Below are positions 1 through 11,190 of a stretch of DNA of 34,982 bases, in pieces. The first letter of the stretch is position 1. Each line of letters opens with the position of its first letter. The notes beneath the pieces are model-generated. The model ran no database searches and was not told where the DNA came from. It saw nothing but the letters and a program-made list of their open reading frames with translations. Source of the DNA: Saccoglossus kowalevskii (Eukaryota > Hemichordata > Enteropneusta > Harrimaniidae); contig NW_003116455.1 in NCBI RefSeq assembly GCF_000003605.2, positions 369,819 to 404,800 of the forward strand. Direction: 5' to 3'. A program made the position numbers and the translations under genes.

Positions 1-3000
1 GGTTTCTAATAGCCTTACACATTTGGATGCCCCTACACATGGTAAAACAGACCTTGATGGGAAAACAAATTGATTGTGCCGATAAACAAGCTTGAAAATC
101 TTTGCTGATACTTCATGGACGTTTTCTAGGAGTTTATGTTTTTCAAAATACAAGGTCTTTAACAAAAAATAACTTATACTTATTGTCGTCGGATTAACAC
201 CAAATTTTCACAGCTTTAAGGTGACAATGAGAGGAACTTGAATGTGTCCAGACAAACTATTTCATCGATTATTTACCAACGAGTTGTGGGCAATGTGACT
301 AAAACAGTAATTGAAATTCAGCACACTATTTTTTAAAACGCGTTGCTTGAATAAAACTGACCAGACACATTCAATTTACCAGACTATTGAACAACTAGGA
401 AAAGTGAAAAAAATACTTCTTATCGCCAGCGTAAATGCGTAATTATTTTTTTTTTACAGAAAAAGTAATTTTTCACCTTTGATTGAGTAACACGTCGTAG
501 AATGCAGATACGGGCATGCAAAATACACTTGTGAAAAGCTTGAAGTCTGGCGATTCTAAAAATATATACTTTCCCGGGTCTATTTGTAGTCATTTAGTCA
601 CAATTAGAAGATGAAAACAAGTATGCAAATAATAGTCTCGCTACCTTAAGTTGGTCAACTTGTGTACGACTAGAGTTTGACAGGTTGGCAAAACATTCTG
701 CTAGAAGTTAGAGGGAATATCGTGTTTTTAAACAACTATGACGTGCAAAATAAATTACAGCATCAAATGCCACTTATTTATTTACGGTTTTGGCTTTGAT
801 GACTAAGTATTGTTGCAGCGATGCCTACAAAAATGGTAATTGTCTATCAGGACAAACGCTCACTCAAAGACACTGACAATAAAATTGTAATTCGTCATAT
901 ATTGATGTACAAGTCAGCATGTCTTCAGGTCTATATGCCGACAAAATGTCGAAATCCTAACTATCACTGCTTCACCATTATACTAATGCTGTAATAGGCA
1001 GATATTTAGATAGATCAGTCTCTCAAAACCTGTGGATAGATGCACGTACTTGGCGATTTGTCTTGTACAAAGTCTCTGAAAAGTACAAAATTTCCATATC
1101 TCAGCAACCGAAACTATCACCAATCGATAGAATGTTTATTAAATGCTCACCAGCGCGAAAACCGTGACAAAAATGATCTGTTTGAAGTTGTTTCAAGGTC
1201 AAACCAGGACAAAATTACTTGCTAAATGAGACACTGTATTAGAACGTCCCTCGGAAAGTGGAACAGCGAAAACATCAGGAAATGAATGAAAATGAACTGC
1301 TACTCATAGACTTCTTGTTGTTTTTGAAAAACATTTATTTGTACATTTTCTCTCTCTCAAAAATAAAGAACTAAGGGCAGTATACGTATGCTTCTGAAAT
1401 GTACGGTATGTTCGCTTCACGGGAGTACTAGTATCAGGAATACCTCCTTCAGTGACGTCATATTGTCCAAGTTCGACCAGAAGAAAATGGCTGCCTTGGA
1501 GTTGCGTGTTCTCCAAGGCACAGATTTCCGGGTAAAAGAACATTAAGCTAATGCTATTTGTCACGGTTTTAGCTTTTTGGCTACCTTTTTGTAAGATTTT
1601 AATAACCATGTGCTGCGAGATAATATTCTGCTTTTGTCGATGTGTATTTGTGATGTCATTTGGCGTCGCGCGTTAGTGTTAGGAAGTCTATCAGATGGGG
1701 AGGAAACGTAGCTCTACTTTTTCAATAAAAATCCTAAACTTGAAGAAAGGGCACATATCATAACTTGAAGATTAACTTGTGACTGATTTTCGCTCCTTAA
1801 CATACAATTGTTGGGGGAGTTGAACTCAATACAGTCGTGCTTTCTTGTGTTTTTAATTGTGAGATTCATTTCAACAGCGCCACCTTGAGTCTGAATGAAA
1901 TTTGCTGCGTAAATAACCGTGGAAAGACAAAGTCCTTCAATCACTGGTCTTGCCATCAGTATTGAAATATGGCTTTGTAAACAAAATAGAAATATTGATA
2001 GTTCAAATGAAACATTTTATAATGGAAAGTTCATATCAATATAGCTATACTTATTTGTTGTTAGCAGAACAATGAGCTATAATGCATTATTGCTAGTTTG
2101 GATGCCTTTACGTTTACACTGACCTATAGGCATTATCATTACTCATGCAGAATCTAAAATTTGATGGTGTATACTAGTACATTGATCAGGGGAAAGTACC
2201 TCAAAGATTTGCGAAGTGGAGGTGCTACTTCAAGGGGGATGGTCTATACACTGCACAAGTTGCTGTTTTCAACCGCTAGTAAATATTCAGTCAGAAAATT
2301 TACTTTCAACAATTAATATGTCAGTTTCCGATTGCGTGAACTGTGGAAAAGAGCCGGTCGTAATTTTATATCATTTTACAAGTCAACTAGTAGTTTCGCG
2401 GTAAGTCGGTTTCCTAATGGGTGGGTTTCGCGGGGAGTAGGGTTTTGTCGCAGTAACGGGTCTTTTCAGCGTTAAGAATTAAAGTTGTTTCTTTAACAAC
2501 TAGCGCTAGTCTGGGAATACCATCCTTGGAAGCTATTAATTTGCCCTTATGATTTGTGCAGTTGCTCTAGCAGGAGTTCCAAAATAAGAACCATGCTCTG
2601 ACAATGCCCCTAGTTTCAAAAACTAATAAACATTAGAACTCTAAATATCAAAACATATTTTGGTATGAAATAGTAATAATACCGTGAGAAGTTTATTTAG
2701 CCTTTTCACCACCAGTTTCCTTTTTTCATCACAAATCCACAAAATAGTCCCGTTTATAGTCTGCACTTTCCTTCTGAAGTCGGGGACAAAAATAGCAAAA
2801 ATGTTTGAGTAAAAACTGGAAATTTATCTCGAGTTTTTGCCTGTTGGCTCCAAATTTAGGATTTATTTCCAGAAATATTGATGAATATAAGAAAAAAAGG
2901 CAGACAAATTTGGGCTAGAAAGTCTAGTAGTGAAAAAGTTAGAACAGAAAACGGCGTGAAGACCATCCCACATTGTCAGGCTAGTAACGGTATACAAACG

Positions 3001-3420
3001 AGCAATTGTGGAAAGATGAGTTCTCGGGAAGATTGGAACGCATCGAAATACTCTTGGAAGTCAAACTCGGTATTTAGGGCCCGTCGTGACCAGATCAAAA
3101 CTTGCGTTCTTGTGTCACTGGAAGAACGCATTAGATTTAGGGAAATCAACAAAGATATACAATGATGTTGTGTCTGTTCTAACTATAATGTGCGATGCAC
3201 GCAGCGACAATCGCAAGCCAGCGTGATAAAAAATCTGCAAGTCTCTGCAATTTTATCCAGCTCTATTTCCATTTATCCGTTGATGCCATATATACTTGAT
3301 ATAATTTAGCTTACTCCGAAATCCTCTTTTCAATGTCAGGGTTCCAAAGATGTTTCTATATTGTTATTGTTTCTATATGAAGAAGTCGAAAATATCTCTT
3401 TTTTTAACGAAAAAATACAA
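1..3420. other. No recognisable gene; AT-rich intergenic DNA
   Basis: I see no supported coding exon here; the open frames are short and lack protein character. Small structures only: an 11-bp inverted repeat (238-248 with 364-374), a CRE-type TGACGTCA at 1453-1460, and a 9-bp-arm hairpin GCCTTGGAG/CTCCAAGGC at 1493-1519. Around 3085-3150 there is a stretch resembling one at 22490-22545, probably a dispersed repeat fragment. Confidence 0.5.
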
Positions 3421-3427
3421 AAATGAA

Positions 3428-3830
3428 GGGATAATATTATCCCCGAGTGGTTCCAGCAACAAGGAAGATAATATTATTCATGAATTGTCCAAAGAATGAA
3501 GGAGATAATATTATCCCCGAGTGGTCTCAACAACAAGAGAGATACTATTATCCCTGAGTTGTCCCAACAACAAGGAAGATAATATTATCCCTTAGTGGTC
3601 CCAACAACAAACGAGGGTGATAATATTATCCCTTTCTGGTCCCAACAACAAGGGAGATAATATTATCTCTGAGTTGAACGAAAGAGATAATATTATCCCT
3701 AACTTATTCCCAAAAACGAAAAAGATAATATTATTCCTCAGTGGCCCCACCATCAAGCGGGATAATATTATCCAAGTTGTCTAAGAAACGAATGAGATAA
3801 TATTATCCCTGAGTGGTCGCAGTATCAGAA
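3428..3830. repeat. Minisatellite, about 36-bp unit with palindromic core
   Basis: Eleven cores of the form GATAATATTATCCC occur in about 400 bp, on average about 36 bp apart. Between cores the spacer reads roughly GAGTGGTCCCAACAACAAGG with substitutions and small deletions. The fullest core, GGGATAATATTATCCC, is its own reverse complement over 16 bases, so every unit can form a small hairpin or cruciform. Units differ in spacer length and sequence, so the array is old or was homogenised only in part. No coding potential is visible. Confidence 0.9.
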
Positions 3831-4386
3831 AAAGTAATACGAAGATGTCGTCACGAAATGAACAAATCTATCTGAGGTTCTCTCAAGGTACCAACATACC
3901 AAGTACCAAAACATTTGGGCTGGTAGTTTTCAAGAAGAAGAAACTGCATTTGTTAAAGTACGACGGACGGACAGACAGACGAGGGTCGCCTATATGACAG
4001 CGATGATAGCACAGCTAATAAGTAAGTTGTGTAAATGGACATTTATAACCAGTCACTTTAATTGTATTCATTGTCACCCTGACAGCCATGTCATATCAAG
4101 AAAATCGGTCATTTTCAAACACAACGAAATCATTATAATCTATAACATCGGATACACCAATTACTTTATTCACAGCACATGTTTGTTATTTGTTCGTCCG
4201 CGTTTATGGACCACAGTCACCGTGACTATTATCGTTAATTTGTTAAATTTACTGATTAGAAGATATCCTTTTTTTGCGTGTAATCTAAACCCGGGGTCGC
4301 CAAAAGTTAATGTCACACGATGGTGACATCGAAGTCATTAATTGTTCACGTGACACCATCTTTATTTTGACCTCCTGAACTATGAC

Positions 4387-4424
4387 AATGTCATCACCCT
4401 GACCCTTTCGGGGGTGGTGACATT
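4387..4424. repeat. Stem-loop with 12-bp arms
   Basis: The arms AATGTCATCACC and GGTGGTGACATT pair with one mismatch around a 15-base loop that itself contains CCC/GGG. A smaller related hairpin, ATGTCAC/GTGACAT, lies at about 4311-4327. It immediately precedes the decayed sphingomyelinase-like copy and may be the remnant of a terminal-inverted-repeat element. Confidence 0.6.
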
Positions 4425-4429
4425 ATTTT

Positions 4430-5236
4430 CCAAGATGATGGGAAGGTGTTTATCTGAGAACGGCATCACGTTACAAGACCTTCAGTAGACGCACGGTGGC
4501 ATATAATCAACGAAGCCGACTAAGTATTTCTGGCTATTTCAGTTTCAAAGTTGGATACGGGTCAGGATACCGATTTTGTCGCTTCTAAAGACGTATCTTA
4601 TGCGGACATCGAGAAAAAATGTTAACGGCGTCACTAGACCTTATCATATGTTTGGAACTTGTAATGCAGTCGTATGGGGATAGGCGAAACGACATTCGAA
4701 AGCACAATCTATGGAGATGCGGGCATTCATACTCAAACTAGAATGAGGAAGCCATTAATTTCGGCAGTGATTTCAATGCAGATTATGTTAATCAGCCAAC
4801 ACTTGCTGAAAAGATCATGCACGCTATAGACGTGACAGCGCCACCACTGGCAGACACTCTTATAGTGACGTACGACCGCGTGAACAAGAAAAATCAAAAT
4901 GTGACGCAGACGTCAACAGGCGGCTAGGACCACGGTAGGTAAAACCCTACTAGGATTTGTGAGCTGCTTTGTTTTATTTAAGCACCACCACGTTACTATA
5001 TTTATCAAGGATCGAAAGAATACCGCAACAGCCGCCAAGTAATCGACCGCTTCTGTGTACTGGGTGTCATGGACTTCCCTTTGGAAACTTACCAAACTGA
5101 TCCTGTGACCGATTCATACCCTACTGTTACTATGACGACACTTCGACTGTTAACATGTGTTTGGAATCTCTCATTTGACAATCAATCATCTTAACCTAGT
5201 TTTTGGGCAATTAAAGATTAAATTTCGAAAAAAAAA
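4430..5236 (+). pseudogene. Decayed sphingomyelinase-C-like gene copy
   Basis: This stretch is a degenerate relative of exon 3 of the two intact genes downstream. Successive blocks align in order but in different frames. They are a block like the MMGGC segment, then the segment before VTR-YH-FGT, then a clear FNADYV metal-site block near 4775-4800, then a VTYDR block near 4867, and finally a CVLG-MDFPLE block near 5055-5090. Breaks seen include a deletion of roughly 110 bp near the start, a frameshift near 4617, in-frame stops, and unalignable sequence at about 4930-5040. The His of the FGTHLQ motif is gone, and the last catalytic His (in DHYC of the intact genes) is replaced by Arg. ATTAAA signals (5210 and 5217) and a nine-A run (5228-5236) follow. 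The A-run raises a processed origin, but no exon 1 or 2 sequence is recognisable to test it. Nonfunctional with high confidence. Confidence 0.85.
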
Positions 5237-5660
5237 GTTTGGGCTAGCTTTATAATTTAAATTTTCGCTTATATAAGAAGAAGCAGGGTGGTATTTACCA
5301 CTACACAGTAGAGCGCCGCAAACGGTAGTAGCTCAGTGATTAAGGAGAAAATGTTAGAACGAACCACGCTAGTTTTTGTTTGTTGTATAACGTTATTAAA
5401 ATAGCATATTATAATAAAATAACTAGTTGCCATAAATTCCAGTTAAAACATCTCAAATCACGGCTTCTTCTTCTAGTAACCACGTCTCAATAAAGCATAT
5501 TGTTGGTGTCTAATACCAGGATGAAAAATCAACCAAAATGCGTGATATATGACGCAGATGTCGATCCCAGTTGCTGTCCGTTGCTATTACACGCCTGCAG
5601 CGTTGACTGCGACTTATCCTATAGTTGCCTGGTATTTACTAGTAAAACTACTTTATGATA
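5237..5660. other. Spacer between pseudogene and copy A promoter
   Basis: No exon is visible. A tRNA A-box-like string (TAGCTCAGTGATTAAGG, about 5329-5345) has no partner B-box on the same strand. Homology to the copy B upstream region begins near 5660. Confidence 0.4.
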
Positions 5661-6054
5661 ATAATATTGTCTGCGTTTGATATTCGGTAGTCACGATAAA
5701 TGCGATAATGTAGTTTTGTACCGTCATGATGTTCTGGAAAGCGTGTAGAGTGTGCGTACATCGTGTTCTCTGCAGTCGACCACGTGTGACTCGGAACCCC
5801 AACAACGTGTCGTATCGTACATACGTAACCAGGCAACTATCAGAAGGCGATGAGTTTTATGTGATTACATCATGGTTGGCCTGCATCGCATCGTCCTACT
5901 TTTTCCAAATCACTGTGTTGATTAGAGTCATGTGACATCGCAGTACTTATATATAGCTTGGCAAAAGCGCCATTTGACGCACTAAACCACTGATACCAAA
6001 CACACCAATATATAACTATCTTGTAGATGCTTCTCTGTCTGTATCATCATCGTC
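5660..6054 (+). promoter_or_regulatory. Promoter/5' region of sphingomyelinase-like copy A
   Basis: This region aligns with 16540-16916 upstream of copy B. Islands shared by both are ACCCCAACAACGT, TACATACGTA followed by GGCAACT, GTGATTACATCATG (5861-5874 here; a CRE/AP-1-like core) and ATCATGTGAC-type sequence, with an ACACACCAA stretch nearer the ATG. The conserved islands in otherwise diverged DNA are good candidates for shared control elements. They may equally be residual duplication homology. Confidence 0.55.
5948..5955 (+). promoter_or_regulatory. TATA box, copy A
   Basis: TATATATA lies 100 bp before the initiating ATG at 6055, so transcription would start near 5980 with a 5' UTR of about 75 nt. 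The aligned position in copy B reads TTAATTTAAG (16821-16830) and is no longer a good TATA box. Confidence 0.5.
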
Positions 6055-9000
6055 ATGTTTTACCTAACACGACCGAGATTACTGTTTTCTCTGTTCATTA
6101 TTTACTACTCAGGTGAGTTCATTCGCCTTTTTCAGTATGTATAGCTAACACTGTACCATTGATTGAGTCGTACTAATCAGAGAGTCGTTTAGTGGAACGT
6201 TATTTGATGAGTGGGCTAATAATTTTTAATTGCGGCTACACGATTTATTGACACTGTCATTTAAGACTTAAGTTTCAAATTCAACTGCATAACCTCATCT
6301 GCCTCGTAATTGTGCATAGTTGGTCATTGCCAATGCGTTTCTCTGTCCTTACTTCAAATCGGTGTCAGTAAACCATGTAACCTTTGATCGTCGTCATTGT
6401 TCTGTAACGCAACCCGACCATAATGTTATCTTTTCATGATTCAACTTTGGTGCTAGTAAAGTACACCGTCCTTGTCCGAGTACATACACCCACTTCAGTT
6501 TTAACTCACATCTCGTCATGCACGCAGAGTTCGAATTTCGCGTAATTCCACACATGTCGTATACGTCGCATACAACTCTTATCGAACACTCCCTTTAACG
6601 CTGTGTTATGGGATATATTTTGTTTACCGACAATGGCCAATCAGCATTGTAGACTTGTTCGTTTACAGTAAAGAACAATACCGGTATGATTATTTTCACG
6701 TGGTGCCATTCATTAGTGAACTAGCGATAAATGAGCACGCATTAAAAGTAGATTTTGACCGTGTAAATCTGCACCACTCATACTAGTTCCATGGTTTAAA
6801 TATTACGGTAGTAATGTCATGATTTATATTTTCATGTGTTTAGGTGAGGTCGCTTTTAGCGGCCATTGCGACTTTCAATGATGACCTCTGGATAACCCAC
6901 ATCTGCTCGTAACTTGTCATGATCAGGTTCATTCGTATTAGGGAATTAGTAAATGGAACAACTGGCTGATATAATGGTCGACTATGGAAGTTGGTTAAGT
7001 CAACGAGGCGCCTATAAATATTAGAGTTATGTCCCGACATCGGGGGCAATTAATCAGACATTAAGGCGTGTTAAATACTTTGCGTAATTGGCTATATGTG
7101 TGGAGGCCACGCCTCGAGCTCTTAAACTTCTCTGTAATTGGTTAACAGTTGGAAAAGTGAATAAAGCTGATCTCAGTTAGTTGTGGCAAGCTCACCAGAA
7201 GGCAAGCAGTCCTGGGGCAGCCTTGACGCAGAGTTGACGCGGTCTTGGGAGAGTTCCGACGTGGCACTGAGATTAGAGGTTGAAACGATTTGATTCTCTG
7301 TGTGTCTTTGTTCGATAGAAAGGTGGAGAATTCCCCGAACTTGGTCGCTCTGACGTGAAGGTTTAATAACACTCAAATTAAGCTTTCACAGTAAATTCAG
7401 CCGATCTGTGCTCTCGTGATGTAGGAGGCATGGCACGCCATTTTTTTAATACCCTGTTATTTGACCATTTTGTTCACTTTGTTTTCCAGCACTACATAAA
7501 AACCCATTGGGAGAAGAAATAGCATGCGATAATCCATCGCTAGAGGGACTGCGCGTCTGGTTAGGTAGGTGTAACGCATACAACATACAATTCTATGATA
7601 TTCTCACCGTTGACCAATCTGATTAACATTTGATGTTTTATTTTTTTCTTATTTTTTAGTTATTTTCTATATTTTATTTATTCATATTGTCGTTTATGTA
7701 AGTTTAGTTTTAGTTCTACTTGATTCATTTTTTCAAATACTACATCACCATACGCTTAAAACATACACAGTATAGTCTAAAGTATAGTATACTATCCTGT
7801 CTATGCTTAAACCAAAATTTTAAACATATACAAACAAAATTGGTAATAAATAAAATATGGGAACAAATAAATACAAATTGGAGCATATAGCTACATAAGA
7901 TTGGACATTGACTAACTAGTGAGTTCATGGTCTGATGAAGTATGTACTACCATCTGTTTCACGGCGAAAACGACTAAAATGTACAGTTTATGTACGTACA
8001 TTCGGTAATCTAACATTTTCACTCGACTTGATTCTTTGCATTTCAGACGACGTTCCTGGCTGTCTAGCGAATGAGAGTTACTGCGCCCTCTACGACTTCA
8101 ATTATATTTGCACTGAACCGATTACGTATGAAGGAGAAACATGCAACAACGGCACACGTGTGTTGTGCGAGGCTAAGCCGCCAGTACCACTATCCGACCC
8201 AACACCAGCGACAACCATCAAAGTGTTAAGCTATAATATTTTGGAACTGAACTATATATATTGGCAGTCTGGTCAGCGTGAACGCACTTGTCGATTACCG
8301 TATCTTATTTTCGAGAACATTGGCGATGTTGACGTCATTATTTTTCAGGAACTTATGATGGGAGGATGTTTCCCCGATGTCTTGGATTTACGCGAGCTCC
8401 TGGCCCATCACGGATTTATATACAACACACCGACGGTTGGAATCGATGCCCAAGAAAATGAGTTAATTCGACTAGAGAATGGCGGTGGCTTCACCTCATC
8501 AAGATGGCCAATAGTTGCACACGACGAGGCGGTATTACTAGCCGTGTATCGAACGGATACTGATCTGTTCTCATCCAAGGGAATCGATTATGTAAACGTG
8601 GAAAAAACCGTCGATGACGTCACCCGGAATTATCACATCTTTGGCACACACTTACAATCGCGAGACGGAGGTATGAGACCGGAGGTGCGGATCGTTCAGG
8701 CATCGGAAATGAGATTCTTCTTACAAAGGCTTGACATTCCCGCGAATGAACCAGTGATATTCGGCGGCGACTTTAATGCCGATTACGTCGAGATGCCGGA
8801 ACACGCCGAAGCAGTGCTGCATGTTATGGACGTCACGGTGCCTGAAATAGTTGGCGATCTTAGAGTGACATATGATCGTGAAAACAACACCTTAATATCA
8901 GGTGACGGCGGTTCCTGGTTAGACTATGTGACCTACCACAACCAACATCTGCAGCCGACTAAAGCAACCCTGGAATCGATCCGAATTACAGATGATCCGT

Positions 9001-9224
9001 TTTGGATCTGTAATCGTGCAAGACTGCGTGATTTCAGTTACGAGTACCCGAATTCCGAAAATTGCCGAACCCCAATGCAGGTGATCGATCTGTCGGACCA
9101 TTACTGCGTTTTGGGAACAATGGACTTTCCTTTGGAGCCTACTATTTCGTCCGCATCTACAATGTTCCGGTACTACACTGTTGGTATAGTTGTATTCGTG
9201 TTTGCAAGTCATTTAATTATCTAG
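6055..9224 (+). CDS. Secreted/anchored sphingomyelinase C-like phosphodiesterase, copy A
   Basis: There are three exons, 6055-6112, 7490-7564 and 8047-9224, all joined in phase 1 with GT-AG borders (donors GTGAGT and GTAGGT). The product is 436 aa. Exon 1 encodes a signal peptide (cleavage probably near Ser19-Ala20). A cysteine-rich linker follows (Cys32, 50, 57, 65, 77, 85), then an endonuclease/exonuclease/phosphatase-fold domain from about residue 100. Visible active-site motifs are SYNI (Asn108), FQEL (Glu146), FGTHLQ (His246), GDFNAD (Asp286, Asn288), LDYV and SDHYC (Asp395, His396). Their order and spacing match secreted bacterial sphingomyelinase C, which cleaves sphingomyelin to ceramide and phosphocholine. 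The C-terminus has small residues (SSAS), a short spacer and about 15 hydrophobic residues, as in GPI-anchor signals. The open frame runs 37 codons upstream of exon 3 into the intron, but the acceptor CATTTCAG and the match to copy B support the spliced form. Family assignment is firm; substrate is inferred. Confidence 0.9.
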
Positions 9225-10085
9225 GAACGAATTCTATAAAAAACATACCCTCATAAACTGTCCGATATATTATCGTGATGGCGGTGGTTGATTTGCCACG
9301 TGAGACTAACCGCTATTTTCTAATATCGATTGCAGTATGCAAATAAGTAGACGTAGTGGGCGCTCCTCTAATATATAAAAGCCCGCAATTTACAGTAAAT
9401 TAAAAATACTTACAAATCTCGCGTTCCCAACGTGAGAAGCCCCAGACATTTATGCATATATACGGGTAGATTTTAGTCCATAGCTTTGCTTGTGTCGGTC
9501 TTCAGTCTTTGTGATGGTGTTTTATTAATTTTGTGAGATATGAAGTCTAAAGTTGAACTTTTCGGATTAGTATTTTATTTATCGGTACTTATATTACTTT
9601 TGTTGTCTATTTTCTTTAATGGTCCTACATGCATGTAAAGACCCTTTCCTGTACTTTCTTCTCAAATGGCTGTGAGCAGTCCAAGCACACATTTGTAGCT
9701 GGCAAAACTTTACGCTATATTTGCCTCAAATTGTTATCATTCGTTCTGATGAAAATGGCAGCTTTACTAAAGTTATGTCCGATCTGGCGACCCAAATTTC
9801 AGGAAAACAAAATACACATCGTTTTTTGTCATAGGTTTTCGTTATCGTCAGTGTTTAATATACATGGTATTCCTCGATTGGTGATAATTTAGATTGTGTT
9901 ATATAACATTTTTTTGACCATTTTAGCAAAATTTAAAGGATGATTATCGCCCTCAGTTTTCAACTGGCTGTGGAACCCGGGCATTAAATGTAGCAATCAT
10001 GATGATTAAATACCTTTACAAAGACTAAAGACCTACACAAGAAGAGCTATGGTCCTATAGCTAATATGCAGACTGTAATATACAT
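9225..10085. other. Copy A 3' UTR and spacer
   Basis: Homology to the copy B 3' region continues to about 9410. The shared ATTAAA at 9399-9404 is the likely polyadenylation signal. Beyond it, to 10085, I see AT-rich DNA with short unsupported open frames and no recognised element. Confidence 0.45.
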
Positions 10086-10603
10086 TTGATCATTTTTCAT
10101 TATCACATATGGCTACACTTTCCCCCCGGAAGTATTTTCCCTGGAATGAATTCATGTTGTTCACAATGTTTTTTTAATGCTGTTAGATTCTGTTCAAATT
10201 CAAAACTGAGACAATCGAGGTCTTTTGAATATGACAAATACATAAAATACGCACAGGAAAGAAGAATCAATACAATTTACGTTTACGCACATGTTGTAAA
10301 AGAAAACTCCATAGGAACGGAATCTGCATTGAGTGCGCATGAAAATAGCTTGCTTACCAGCAGGATGCCTAACTCACTCTGGGCTATCACCCGTCAGTGG
10401 TTAAATCACATCTGGCTATATTGTACACTGAGCTTACCATTAAATAACAAACAATTTAAAGCTTCATTTAAATCTAAAGCTGACGAATGGCATCAATAAA
10501 AGGATTAATACTATCAATATCAATATATATTCCATAATAAGAAGATATTTTTAAAAAAGATTTTCTTCTTTAAATAACCAGTGTGTTTCTATTCTGGCTT
10601 AAA

Positions 10604-10659
10604 CTTTTAAATTAAGAAAGGTTGTACATGTATATGTACAACCTTTCTTATTTTAAAAG
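10604..10659. repeat. Long hairpin, 26-bp arms
   Basis: The arms 10604-10629 and 10634-10659 are reverse complements with a single mismatch, separated by the 4-base loop GTAT. The inner 17 bp pair perfectly. A stem this long with so small a loop is atypical for a microRNA precursor and more like a short transposon remnant or palindrome formed during replication. No coding sequence is visible on either side within 250 bp. Confidence 0.85.
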
Positions 10660-10927
10660 TAAAATAAAACAAGCATTACAGACCTTTTATATGACAAATT
10701 TTCCTTCAAATCCAACTGCCTGCCTGTGACTTCTTTACCTCTTTTTTTAAAGTATACCCATGTTTATCACGTTATTACTAGTTATCTGAACAGTATTCCA
10801 CATGATACGCTTTAAAGACGATGTAAGTGAACCCAAGTGCGAGGAACTTCAATATATCAACTGGATTCACAATTTTAAAATCATTTGAAGAATATGCCAG
10901 ACATTGGGATAAATGAGAGGAGGTAGA

Positions 10928-11190
10928 ACTGGATATTGTTGTTGGAGTGGGGGAAGGATATCAAAAGTGAAGTGTTTTGTCGAATTGATGGACTTGAATC
11001 CTGCGCCAACAGTCGACCAAAGTCTGGTTTAAAAAATTCTGATGCATCCAATTGTCTCTCTGCTCTCCACGATAGATATGTTGTTGTACCAGTAGACACA
11101 GCTTCCAATAATACAGTGTTTGTAAATCATATTATTGAGTGCTTTATTTAAAAACTTGGGCTTACTTCAAATACAAATTCTATCAACAGA
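10928..11190 (+). mobile_element. Penelope-like retroelement relic (N-terminal RT region)
   Basis: An open stretch of about 71 codons (10936-11151) carries the arrangement found just before the reverse-transcriptase core of Penelope-like elements: a W-x-x-DIK block, then a short-repeat linker, then SALHDRYVVVPVDTASNN and VFV. In intact elements the last part normally reads like VPADKAxNN followed by VCK and a YY segment. Here the Lys is replaced and the VCK-YY part is shortened, then a stop follows (11149-11151). KLGLTSNTNS-like sequence continues past the stop. No RT catalytic motif or GIY-YIG nuclease is seen, so this is a dead 5' fragment. Recognition rests on one motif block. Confidence 0.55.

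Noticed and set aside
238..374. Inverted repeat TTGAATGTGTC as a MITE
   Set aside because: The arms are only 11 bp, with no target duplication and no second copy in the window.
1304..1609. 101-codon minus-strand open frame
   Set aside because: No recognised motif and no flanking exons; it overlaps a small hairpin and probably belongs to a dispersed repeat.
3430..3800. TAATATTA cores as rolling-circle replication origins
   Set aside because: The viral nonanucleotide has TAATATTAC on a GC stem loop. Here the core is an AT palindrome continued by TCCC, in tandem array, with no Rep-like gene in the window.
5325..5345. tRNA-like A-box (TAGCTCAGTGATTAAGG)
   Set aside because: No B-box follows on the same strand and no cloverleaf can be drawn.
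7935..8046. A start at 7935 that would make copy A a single-exon gene of 429 aa
   Set aside because: This upstream part lies in the intron, has no signal peptide, and is not conserved in copy B. The acceptor at 8046 joins in phase to well-supported exons 1 and 2.
10086..10499. 137-codon plus-strand open frame
   Set aside because: No domain, signal peptide or splice context; amino-acid content resembles translated AT-rich noncoding DNA.
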